Shown here: one piece after another, positions 47,015 through 57,599 of the stretch
Numbering within the stretch: the stretch's first letter is position 1
Layout: every line of letters begins with the position of its first letter
Assembly: GCA_030765065.1 (NCBI GenBank)
Contig: CM060984.1
Coordinates: forward strand, 101,537,488 to 101,601,487
DNA: 64,000 nt
Direction: 5' to 3'
DNA from: Deroplatys truncata
Taxonomy: Eukaryota; Arthropoda; Insecta; Mantodea; Mantidae
Made by a program: the position numbers and the translations under genes
Notes under the pieces: model-generated
The model's database searches: none
What the model was told of the DNA's origin: nothing
Seen by the model: only the letters and a program-made list of their open reading frames with translations

Positions 47015-48590
47015 AAGTTGCTCAGGTTGTGTTTCTTGCATGGAGCTAATTTTATGCCATATTATAGAAACAATTTATTGAATTTGTTATGAATTTTTGG
47101 GTAGAATGAGAATCTACTATATCCTTTTGGGGAGATATTGTTGCTGTTGAGTGTGCTATGTCCAACTTTTTTTATCTTCTGTAATCTTATATTAGTTTGT
47201 CCACTGAGTGAGTGCTGAATCCATTCCGTAAGGCCACTTTCTGAATATGTTGATATTCCCTACATAATCTATGTAGATCTAAACTATGACATAACATATT
47301 GTCTGCATAATCTTGCAGTGTTAAGTTTACCAATCTATAGGTCAAGCTGTGGAATATTGCATATTGGTGTGATTATTTTTATGTAAACCTGTTTCACTCT
47401 ACATTCAAAGTAGAAGTTAACAAACCTTAATGTAACACTCCATCCAGCACAAGGCAGAACTACATGGAGGGAATATGGGAACTCTGTAGCTACCCATGAT
47501 AGCAAATTGCTCCACGTGTGTAAATATGGTACATTCTATAACTTGTGGATCATTAGCCTTTCAATATTTTGTATGTCTTATTCCTACACTATGCCTTACA
47601 TCCTAAACTTCTAATACACAATACTACAAGTAGATAACTGAAGGGGCACCTGAAAAATTTGACAGCTCTACCTATCTACTATTCCATGTGTGATTAAAGA
47701 TACTGGATTGAACTGCTCTTTATTCATTTAATGATCATACCACTTTTGCTTTAAACTTTTATGAGTCAATGAGTTAAGAAAATACAACAGAAAACATACA
47801 CAATGTAAACAATCCAAGCGACAATTCCAAATTATGTAAACAACAAGGTGCAATTATTGCTAAACAACAGCTAACCAGATCTATTGTCAACTAAAAGTGG
47901 CTACTTTTCATAGAAATTGTTAAAAATGTTTAACACAATTGTCTTCTCTCCACTTTCCGTGTTTATGTTCCTCCACAATGGTGGAGGATTCTCAACCATG
48001 ACACTCTTGAAAGTAATATTTTCTCAACACATGCACAACGTGGAAAAGAGTACATCGGTGGCTTATACAGAAACAAACTACAGCACCTGCTTATAGTCTC
48101 ATAATCCCGCTGGTTCAGTTAGTTATAGGTGAATCTGAATGAACACATTTTGTTTTATAAATTGAACTGTTACAATAATGGGTTCTTTTAAATTTCTCTG
48201 CACCAGAATAATTTTAAATGTTATGATCTGAACTGTTTATGTAGAGGAAGAGATGACAAGTTAAGCAGGAAAAGTTGTAATTCGCCTAAAAGCCAATAGG
48301 TGCTTTCTTATCACGTGGTATTGTTCACAATTCCTTTGAACTTAAAGTGAAACCACTTTAGTTGTCCACACCAGTGGTTTTCTGTATAATCTTAATTCAA
48401 TTTTGTTACGGTATCTCATAATTTTTGAAAATATAACCATTCAGCTTTCTTTAATTCCAATTCTATAATTTGACGAGTGAATTTCTTGGCTTCCACTTAA
48501 CATCCCTCCAAAATAGCTTAGTGTACTATTGGAAACTAAAGTACCAGCACCCATCACTGAATTATCAAAACAGGAGCAATAAGAATGTCA
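47015..48590. other. Intron sequence, nothing recognised
   Basis: Upstream (minus-strand) remains of the Penelope element may extend to about 47300. The rest shows no feature. Confidence 0.35.
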
Positions 48591-48596
48591 AGAGCT

Positions 48597-48720
48597 GGCA
48601 CAGTAGCTCAGTCAGTAGAGCATCTACCTGATGAGCGGGGGGGGGGGGGGGGGGGGGGCGGTTTCACTCCAGCTTGATGGGGAATTTTTCTCAAGCCAAG
48701 ATTATTTGCTATCCTACCCA
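48597..48720 (+). repeat. tRNA-like SINE with poly-G tract
   Basis: 'GCACAGTAGCTCAGTCAGTAG' in part and 'agcatctacctgatgagcg' have the look of a tRNA 5' half (A box, D loop, anticodon arm). A run of about 20 G replaces the anticodon-to-B-box stretch, and 'ggtttcactccagcttgatg' follows. The G run may be an assembly or sequencing artefact. Confidence 0.65.
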
Positions 48721-49052
48721 GAGTCTGGAAGAAGAATGAATGAATGAATGTGTGCATGTGATCTAAGACAAACCAGAAATCCAATGATAACTGTATACGA
48801 GTTAACACCATTGCCAATAAGCAATGTGTTTCCAAAAATAAAAGGCTGCCGATATGACCATTGCTGTTAGATGAAGAATAAATGGAATTTAATAATAAAA
48901 AATAAATCAAAATGACATCCATTACTACTTAATATATATATCAGCTACTACTTATGCAGCTCATACGCATGTTCATCATGCATAAGCTACAATTCTTACA
49001 AAACAAGTTTCTTCGCATGGCCACCAATGCTCCATGGTTTGTTTGCAATATA

Positions 49053-50178
49053 CGAGGGTAATCCCAAAAGTAAGGTCTCCAAAGCGCTGGGATCGCAGGG
49101 AAACTGTTTGTGTGGATCTTGGCCATACTGGTTTTTTCCTTCCCCCCTCCACTCTCTTCAGAAACCACCGCACATCCCTTAGCGCCCTCAGTCTTGGCTT
49201 GGCAGCCAGTTATAATGGAGCTCCAGTTAGCCACTACCGCCAGGTGCGAAGTTTGCACAGTTATTCGCTTTTTGAGTTCAAAAGGGGTTAAACCTGTCGA
49301 AATTCATTGACAGTTGATGGAAGTGTATGGAGAGTCTTGTATGGATGTCAAAAATGTCTGCAAGTGGTGTAGAGAATTTGCAAATGATCGCACGGAAATT
49401 CATGACGAGGAAAGAAAAAGGCAATGCGCTGAAACTTCCCGCCAATTTCTTCAACGCTATGCAGATGAAAAGGACAACCTTTTGGATTCAATAGTCATGG
49501 GTGATGAAACCTGGGCTTTCCACTTCGCACCTGATACCAAACAATCACGTGAGTGGCGGCATTCCGGTTCACCCAAGCCACGAAAATTCAAGAACACAGT
49601 CTGCCGGTAAAGTCATGGCAACTGTGTTTTGGGATCGAAAGGGGATATTGTTGGTAGACTTTATGGATCCTGGGACAACAATAAATGCCGACAGGTATTG
49701 TCAGACATTAAAAAAAAACTCAGACGGGCAATTCAGAACCGTAGAAGAGGAATGTTGAGCAAGGGCATAAGCCTTCTCCATGACAATGCTCACCCCCACA
49801 CTGCCGGTCAAACCATGAATCTTCTGCAACAGTTTGGATGGGAAACCATCACCCATCCACCCTATAGTCCGGACTTAGCACCCAGTGACTACCACTTGCT
49901 CCCCAAGTTGAAAGAACACTTGGCTGGAAAAACGCTTCAGTGATGACGATGAAGTGAAAAATGAGGTCCTTCACTTTTTAAGAGCATGGCGGCAAGCTGG
50001 TATGACATGGGCATACAAAAACTGCCAAAGGTCTACAAAAATGCATAGACCAAAATGGCGATTATGTGGAAAAATAGACAAATGTTAAAGCTTCAAAACT
50101 CTGTACCATTTGTTGTCAATAAAAGTTTCTTTGTATTTTAAAAACAAATTGGAGACCTTACTTTTGGGATTACCCTCG
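49053..50178 (+). mobile_element. mariner element, 1126 bp with perfect ends
   Basis: Terminal inverted repeats of 28 bp are perfectly matched (CGAGGGTAATCCCAAAAGTA and on), with TA on both sides (49051-49052, 50179-50180). It is shorter than a typical ~1.3 kb mariner because of an internal deletion. Perfect ends beside a broken gene suggest a fairly recent, trans-mobilised insertion. Confidence 0.93.
49215..50100 (+). pseudogene. mariner transposase relic
   Basis: From ATG 49215: 'VIRFLSSKGVKPVEIH', a TGA stop, 'QLMEVYGESCMDVKNVCKWC', 'REFANDRTEIHDEER'. About 65 residues of the second helix-turn-helix and linker are then missing, and the protein resumes at 'FLQRYADEKDNLLDSIVMGD' and 'ETWAFHF' (first catalytic D). 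After a shift come 'VMATVFWDRKGILLVDF', another shift in an A tract (about 49711), 'GISLLHDNAHPHTA' (second D) and 'YSPDLAPSDYHLLPKLKEHL' (third D, as in DD34D mariners). A last shift precedes 'SDDDEVKNEVLHFL'. At least one stop, three frameshifts and one deletion make it inactive. Confidence 0.92.
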
Positions 50179-50179
50179 T

Positions 50180-50432
50180 ACAATTACAAGAAGAACTGGA
50201 AATACTTCCAACACATCCGCACATTCGTTTCATGGCCATTTAACTCAAACTTAATGATGTACCAGGAGGTGCTAAATACAATTTTATTTAATCGTTATTT
50301 TGAACTTAAGCTGTTTGTTAGCTGTCAATTTACCCTGTAGCTTCAGATGTTGGGCCTTCTCTTAAGGTAAAGCAGTACTGAAATTTGGCCTTTTTTTTCA
50401 AGTTTTAGTTTTAACAAATAATAATAATAATA

Positions 50433-50481
<49 letters not shown>

Positions 50482-51985
50482 CTGTGGTTTCATGAGGAAA
50501 CACCAATTTCTCATCAATATCATAATTCCAAGTGGCGTTTTAAGACATTTCAAATAGCTGCTGCAATCCTATCAGTCATTTACATTCCTTAGGGACGTGG
50601 CATGGGCATTCAGTATATGCTAACCCTTTTTTTTTTTCTATATTTAAAATAAAGAATATTATGATTAAGGAATGCTATCATAGCTCCATACTTTGGATCA
50701 ACAGTTTTTCCATGGAGGCTCTTCAAATTACTGAGAGCATGTGTTTAATAGGCATTGTTTACCATTTGATTTTCATTCATTTTTGCGGAAGTGTGTTTAC
50801 TTCCTGACATTTTGTTGCTTCTAAATACTTATTTTCCCTTGAATAAGAGCTGTGGGTGTTGTATATTTTATTTTATTAGCAGTTTTTAGGTAGCAATTAA
50901 TGTTCGGTGCATGGGTTATTCAGTAAGGTTACATCATGGCTAGAAGCAAGATGAAACAATGCAATTCATAAATGTTGTATGCTCATCACAAACATTCATT
51001 GGATTCACATTTACAAAAGCAGGGCCATTAAATTCTGTGGTTTATAAAACACATGTTATGAAAAGCTTTAAAGCCAATTGCCTAAAACTGATATTTTTAT
51101 GCATCTTTCCATACAAGTGATCATACTGCTCTTCTCAGAGTTGACAATTCTTATGAAACTTTTTACACATGTTCAGTAAGGAAATATCTAAGGAATAGGC
51201 ATGGAAATTCTGATACTTGCTTAACGAAGGACAGTATTACTTTTATATATTTGCCTCTAAGAATTTTTTAATGAAATTTAAATTTTCCAAATATCAAGTT
51301 TCTCTCTAACTATAAAAATTAGAAAAATTTCAATACTACATCCCATTATAATGCTTCCTAATTAGCAGTAAATTGTTTATAATTAAATGTTTTTATTAAA
51401 AGATGGAGCTTTGCTAATGAATCTCTAATTACTATAATGAATTATTTTATTACAACCATAATTAATCATTCTAAAAATCTGGATAGAAAAACAAGGGGGG
51501 GGGAATTATTCTTACAATGCAGTCCAGAGAATGTGAGCAAAACTTTAAAAAAACTGAACCAAAATTGTAGAAATTTCAAATTTCAGTAGCACCTCCCTTT
51601 AATAGTTACTTCTCTAGGATGACATAACATAGTTAATGACTAGTCTGAAAATCTCTATGTAAACAACATCACATGATAATCCATATTAAGTCTGTTGTAA
51701 CATCACTGATTTATACAGCAGTTTTTCTGGTAGATAAACTGTATCAAATTAAAAAAGCTGGCAAATCTGCTCCTAGTGTATCATTGTTGAAAATTCTTAT
51801 AAAAGCAAAAGGAAAGTGAATAAATTACCTTAAAAGTGAGTTTAGGCTGGTACGCACCTGCCCGCCCTTTTTAGGTGTTTTACTTTTATAGGAAAATCGC
51901 ATTATGAACACAAAAAATGTATCCATTTTTTCGCTAAAGCACATGAAAAATCGGAACTGCCAACCTAAATAAAAAGTGAAATCTG
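50180..51985. other. Intron sequence, nothing recognised
   Basis: Contains (AAT)n at 50418-50479 and AT-rich sequence without coding signs. Confidence 0.4.
50418..50479. repeat. (AAT)n microsatellite
   Basis: About 20 units with one interruption near the start. Confidence 0.95.
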
Positions 51986-52021
51986 CTAAATATGCGATGT
52001 GTTGTTTCTGGGAACGTGAAT

Positions 52022-52205
52022 CATTCAAGTTTAGATGCGCAGATCTGTCGGCGCTTCGCAGTTAACTGCTACACTCCTCTCCTTCTAAAAAAAATCCCTC
52101 GGCTACGCTTTGAGGCTGAGGGCCCTCAATTTCTCGGCTACGCCTTGAGGCTGAGTATCTTACCGGCTTTGGCAGCATTAGTTATTCATATGTTGCCAGC
52201 ATTGC
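52022..52205 (+). repeat. Unnamed repeat, four copies in window
   Basis: 'tttagatgcgcagatctgtc' to 'ctgctacactcctctcc' occurs inverted at 63745-63830 and, more diverged, at 58660-58780 and 62655-62700 (plus). Within this copy 'ctcggctacg' plus 'tttgaggctgagg' is duplicated in tandem. Confidence 0.65.
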
Positions 52206-52423
52206 GTTAGAGCTAGTGTATGACTTAGAGTGACATCTGTAGGACATATAAGACATCATTTCCATCGCTGTGGAAGATACGCTAAGAGAAGAATGCCGAA
52301 AAACCTTTTCATAAGCATTATTTTGATTCAGTAGGTCCACTAATTTCATTTCCCCTTTCTATTTCTTTTTTCTGAACCAATATAAAAGAAAGTTATTAAG
52401 TCAATGATTAACTTGAATGCATA

Positions 52424-53328
52424 TTTTTACTTTCTCTACTACGTATAGTAACTAGGGGAAGTATTGTATTCCACCCAAAAATTTGATACCGAGATTTCAC
52501 CAGAAATACATGTTTTGAGATCCCCTGAATCCAAAAAAAGCATTTTTGGAAACATGTCCGTGTGTGTGTGTGTGTGTCTGTCTGTGAACAGCATAACTCA
52601 GAAACGAACAGTCGGATAACACCAAACTTGGTATTTAGGTTCAGTATCTTCCAAGGATGCGACATGAAGGTTTTCGAGAAAATTCCCCCACCCCAGATTA
52701 CCCTTTACATGGAACATTTTTCGAAAATTTTAATTTTCTCAAAAATGGCTAACGATTTTGATTAAAATAACATATGTTTAAGATATTTTTATGACAAATA
52801 AAATGTATATCTTGAATTTTCTGGGAATGTCTCCAAAAGTATTCTTCATTGTGAACGACTTTTCCATAACTGGTAAACCATAAGAGATAGACAAAATTTT
52901 ACTACACAAAAAATGTAGATCGCGTTAAAATACACAACTTATGTCATATACATTTTTGTTGTTGAGTGAACCATTTTCGAGAAATTGCTTGTTATTCCCT
53001 TAAACTTTTCAATACTTATTTTCTCAAATGGGAATTCGTTATTCATTTTTTTGTCTTGGATATGCAAAGAGTATTAATCTGTGGGAAAGCGAATGGTGCT
53101 GCACCTAGCAACCAGTTATTAAGAGATATGTATGTGCTTAAAGGCTACTGTATTTCCAAATTGCCCTTGTAAATATATATCCCCTTACATCTACAAGAAA
53201 ATTAGCAATATGATAGACTCTACAAATGTTTATCCCGATTAACATGAAGTAGATGGAGAATAAGCATTTGTAAAAATAGTTTGTACAAGAGTAGAGAAAG
53301 TCATGTGAGTGTAACACATCAGATTTTT
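52424..53328 (+). repeat. Family M repeat, reference full-length copy (905 bp)
   Basis: The cleanest copy. The 5' end is TTTTTACTTTCTCTACTAC, and the 3' end has GTAGAGAAAGTCATGTGAGT then 'gtaacacatcagattttt'. The inner parts of the ends (ACTTTCTCTAC and GTAGAGAAAGT) are inverted repeats. The microsatellite site (52560-52585) has a TG run then TCTGTCTG, directly before 'gaacagcataactcagaaac'. No transposase or RT is encoded. Terminal inversions suggest a non-autonomous DNA element; I know of no name for it. Confidence 0.85.
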
Positions 53329-53516
53329 AACTGTAATAAACAACCTCAATTTTGATGCAGTAATTTGTATCACAAATTATGTAAATGTCAAGAGTGATTA
53401 TAGTGTGAATATGCATTGTTGTGTGACATTGATTTGAGATGTTTGTTGATTGTAAGCATTGTTGAGAAGTGGGTTTATACGGCCTTACTGAAACTGACAA
53501 TAATAGCGTGCAATAA

Positions 53517-54305
53517 TGTAGCGAGGGGGTGAGCTGTTTATCATTATTAGAGACGAGCAAATGACGTAATATTGGCGCGTTTTTCTTAGGAATTTGCTGG
53601 AACATTTTCCCTAGAGCATATGTTTTCGTAATTTTCATTGGATATAAAAATAGACGCTAATGTTGGCGCATTTTATTAATAGCAGCTCAGTTATAATCTT
53701 TAGGCATATTGGGTTGTAGGAGTATAAAAAGGGCTAGGTCAGAGTCAAATTCGTCCAGTCCATCGGAAACATTTGTACATTACACGTCGTCTTCAGGCCA
53801 TCAGAAACATTTGTACATTACACATCGTCGAGTTCAACAGAAAAAGTCATGGTGAATACATAGCATAGTTTATCGATTTACGGTGTACGTGTAGCAAAGT
53901 TATATAAAAATCTCAAGTATTGTAAAGTTAATTACACAAAAAGTTGAAGTACGCGAATTAATAATGTGCAGTAAATAAGCTATTATAACAGTTTCAGTTT
54001 GGCTAGTGTCAAGATTAATATGTGAAAGTGCATAATATGTTACGACAATAAAAGTGTAAAACAAATTCTTCATCAGTGTTATCTTTGGATAAAAGACTCC
54101 TTTCCGTTTACACACCCGTATAAGATAAGTGCTCGACCAAAAAGATCATAGCTAGCCGGAGGACAGTGAACCCAAAAATATTAAATACAAATAATAGGCG
54201 CTCAGTAAAAGATAACACGAAGTGACCGCGACAAATTGTTTTTTTTTATACGTGCGGCAGATAAACAGTATCATTCTTTCAAACCTAACAAAGAATACCG
54301 TCACA
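53517..54305 (+). mobile_element. LTR of a Ty3/gypsy-like retrotransposon (probable)
   Basis: Proposed bounds run from TGTAGCGAGG to ...CGTCACA. Inside are a TATA box (tataaaaag, 53723-53731), a downstream start-like region with two near-identical copies of 'aaacatttgtacattacac' (about 53767 and 53803), and a polyadenylation signal AATAAA at 54047. This is the order U3-R-U5. The outer bounds are by eye. The second LTR and the gag-pol body are not in the window. Confidence 0.6.
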
Positions 54306-54308
54306 AAT

Positions 54309-54327
54309 TGGCTCCCAAACATGGGGC
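54309..54327 (+). other. Probable primer-binding site after the LTR
   Basis: TGGCTCCCAAACATGGGGC, three bases after the LTR end, resembles the tRNA-complementary start of gypsy-type elements (TGGCGCCCAACGTGGGGC type). The element breaks off within 60 bases, where a SINE-2 copy begins. Confidence 0.6.
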
Positions 54328-54383
54328 TCAATAAATAAATAAACATAAAAACCGCCGCAATTTCATACTTTACACAGCAAAAT

Positions 54384-54660
54384 TATTTATGGACGCTCTA
54401 TGGTCCTTAGCATCCCATTCTATATTGGTTGTGAAAGACCGGAGATTTTGCTCAAAGGCCTCTTTATCAGGCTTGAGGTTCTTTTATGTGCCATAAATCT
54501 ATGACATGGGACCATTGGCTTTACTTCCCTTCTGAAGGAAGCCATGCTAAGGATTTTTATGCATGAAAAAAATCCATTGCCTTCTGCTGGGCTTGAACCT
54601 GCGACCTTGGGAACTAGAGGCTAGCATGGCAACCACTACTACATGGAGGACAACATCCTT
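54384..54660 (-). repeat. SINE-2, most complete copy
   Basis: It covers the body 'tttatggacgctctatggtc', 'aggcttgaggttcttttatg', 'ttcccttctgaaggaagcca' and a minus-strand tRNA-like head with B box GCAGGTTCAAGCCC (about 54595) and an A-box region 'GTGGTTGCCATGCTAGCC'. Confidence 0.85.
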
Positions 54661-55028
54661 TACACAGTGTTGTGTTCTCTCAAACATAAAATATATTACC
54701 TGAACTACTATGTCACTTTCAGACACTGCAATTTTTTAATTTCAAAAGTGTTTACACTGAAACGCAATTGCTCTTGAGCAATTCGAAATTCCAAGCCATT
54801 AAGTCACACCGTGGATAACAGCTTTACACAAAAAAGCCAATATATGAATCAAGACAATATTCATCGATTTACAGAATATACAAGGTGCTCTACTTTTGTC
54901 TCCTATGGTACACCAAGAAAGTATTACATACCAACATACACCAACTATGAGATAGAAAAGAAACAAAATACTTACAAATATATTAACATTCTTTCATAGA
55001 TTAATATTTAGCAATGTGAGCATTATAC

Positions 55029-55160
55029 CTTTCCAAGGAGCAGAACAGGTTCTTGAAGTTTGTACTGAAGCACTCGTGGCTCCACCATTTCTAAAGGTCG
55101 TCCATTGACTCTCAAATTTCCACTGCCTCTTCTACAATATGCCACAGCAGTTGCACTTTT
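55029..55160 (-). CDS. RpS16: Ribosomal protein S16 (uS9), first visible coding exon
   Basis: 132 bases, 44 codons: '[20 protein letters not shown]', '[20 protein letters not shown]', 'LLGK'. It is bounded by an acceptor (minus strand 'tgttacag') and the donor GTATAA. Human RPS16 has the same stretch from residue 17, so the preceding exon must encode about 16 residues ending in VQVFGRK. I could not find that exon between 55160 and 64000, so it is probably outside the window. S16 is an essential part of the 40S head. Visible protein: 130 of about 146 residues, no stops, all junctions in phase. Confidence 0.97.
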
Positions 55161-55164
55161 CTGT

Positions 55165-55915
55165 AACGTGAAAAGTAATACTATTTATATGTTTAGGAAC
55201 TAAAGTTAGACCAACTGCCACTTTTATTTCTTCCCTCCTCCAAATGAATTTATATTAATGAACCCCCACAAAAAAGTGTACTCAAGTGCAATCTAAAAGC
55301 TAGTTCACAATAACCCAAGAACGGAAAGCAAAACAGAATACATTTTGGTTGACAATAACCCACTAACAAGAATGGGAATGCACATCAATGACCATATTGA
55401 TGGTAAAGTGGAAAGCCAATTTTGCACTTTGAGATGTCATTTGTTTTTAACTGATCAATGGTAATTTTTCACCTGCTTCGATTTCAGTGAACCTAATGCA
55501 AGTTAGCTAATGCCAAAATTCCATAGAGTAAATATTTTATAATTGCATATTGATTACTATTTCAGATTCCTCTTGAAGTACCAAGCTTCATTCCTTTATG
55601 AATAACATACATTAAAGTTATTGTTCTTTGATAATTACTATCAGCTTTTGCTGTTCGTTGTAGGTTTTGCTATTACTTTTGATGCAATAACCACTTTGAG
55701 TTGCATATAAATAAACTAAACATAACTTTTGCTGGAAGAACCAATGCTCAATGTATCTGAGGGAATCGCGAGTGTACACATTTGCTAGTATTTCCCTCAG
55801 TTTCATTTTCCCAGCACAAGAGCCAGCTTTTTGTGCCTGTCCATGTCATGGCCCCCTTGAGGATATAATTCAGTATGTGGGTAGGAGCTATAAAATTTTA
55901 AGACGCTTGCAGAAT
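55165..55915. other. RpS16 upstream intron, nothing recognised
   Basis: AT-rich; no promoter or first exon recognised. Confidence 0.4.
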
Positions 55916-55918
55916 CAG

Positions 55919-57192
55919 TTTTTTTACTTTCTTTACCACACACATAAGAGGTAGGGAAAAAATTGCATTCCACCCAGAAATACATGCATTGAGGCATCCT
56001 GAATCCAAAAAAATGCATTTTTAGCAAAAGGTACGTATGTGTGTGTCTGTGAACAGCACAACTCAAAAACGAAAAGTCGGATATGTACCAAACTTGGTAC
56101 AGCTTGTGTAAAATGTTGTGACGGTCCATATATACAAGAGAGGAGAAATGATATCAGAACTCGGAGGCAGCCACATACACAATGCACTGTAAACAAATGT
56201 GTAAGGTTACCTTGCATTTGAGCTAGCAGCAGGTGGAACACTGACTCCCAAATGGTCATATATATGCGCATATATCCTTCAGGAGTGGGGATGTCACGAT
56301 GATTTACACAAACTGTATTTAAGTTTAGTTACTTCCAAGGATGTAACACAAAGATTTTCAAGAAAACTCCCCACACCCCAACTACCCTTTACATGGAACA
56401 GTTTTGGAAAATATTGATGTTCTAAAAAATGGCTCTTAACAATTTTGATTAAAATACAATATATTAAAGATATTTACATGACAAATAAAATGTATATCTT
56501 GAAGAATTTTCTGGTAATAGTCTGTGAGGTCCTCCTCATTTGGAATTTTGTGTAATCTTTTATAACTGGTATACGTTAAGCGACAGACCAAAACGTAGTT
56601 GATTTTTTCATCACGAGAGGGCAGAAGCGCAGAGAAGCAGCTAGTCTAGGGTGGGGGAGAACAACTGGCAGTGTGCCCCTTGCGTGGACTCAGAATGCAT
56701 GGTCATGTCACCTTATCTCACATTGTGTGCGCTCCTGCTGCTCTGTTGCTATTGATCCAATACTGCTCTCAGAAGGTAAAAGGACTTGTCCAACTACTGT
56801 GCACACAGTTAAGCCTTCACAATGAAAACATTGACTGTACTACACAAAAAATCTCTTTAAATAAGTTTGTAGCATAAACCATTTCTTAGATACCCATTAT
56901 TAATAGTTCATTTCTTGATCAATCTTTAAAGTCCTTTCAACATTTCTCGTGAGTGCATGGAAACATGGTGGAATTTTAAGGCCTGCATACAGCATCCAGT
57001 TCTTAAACATTTGATTATCACATTTCTCTTTGTATCTATAACGAAATGTGTGATGTAGCTATTTCTGCAAAGGTTTATTTGGATTAAAACGTAGTAGATA
57101 TAAAAATAAGTTTTAGTAAGAATAGCTCATATACTCGCTAATTAACAATAAGAGGGTAAAGAAAGTCAGGTGAATGTATCACATCAGATTTT
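55919..57192 (+). repeat. Family M repeat, expanded copy
   Basis: Both ends are present: 'tttttttactttctttacca' at the left, 'gggtaaagaaagtcaggtga' and 'tgtatcacatcagattttt' at the right. It is about 370 bp longer than the reference copy, owing to unrelated inserts at about 56100-56300 and 56590-56780. GTGTGTGTC sits at the usual microsatellite site (about 56037). Confidence 0.75.
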
Positions 57193-57599
57193 TCTTATAT
57201 GGAGAGCTGATTGTGTAGTATGCTGAGTTGTTAAATACAGTAGAAACGATAGTTCTGTGCTGGTGACCTTGCTTCCTCGCGCACTGAAGCGAGTCTATGT
57301 CTAATGCCAGGCAGCTCTCTGTAAATGTGGTGTATGGAAACGGTAAACAAACAGTAAAACAGAAAACCCGGGAAAATAAACCGGCAAAAGAATAACCAAG
57401 TAGTATACTATCATGTGACTCACCGTATTGTTGTTCATTCCTAGAATGACGGCTGCTACGGGCGGGTGAGCAATGTATTGCACTCCTCACAGAACACCAG
57501 GTTAATATAAACCATTTTAAATATTGTGGTACAGCTCGTTTCTCTTTTTTCCAACACGCACACACTCGCACACAGTTTTATCAATGAGGTATCTAATCA

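Larger units (their letters stand above)
42927..55028 (-). other. RpS16: RpS16 intron, 12.1 kb
   Basis: Bounded by gtataa (minus strand, 55028) and gcag (42927). Very long for a ribosomal protein gene. It contains family M copies, two SINE types, a LINE relic, a Penelope relic, a mariner copy, microsatellites and an LTR. Confidence 0.9.

Noticed and set aside
48608-48922. Proline-rich 104-codon minus-strand frame
   Set aside because: The proline run is the reverse of the poly-G tract inside a SINE.
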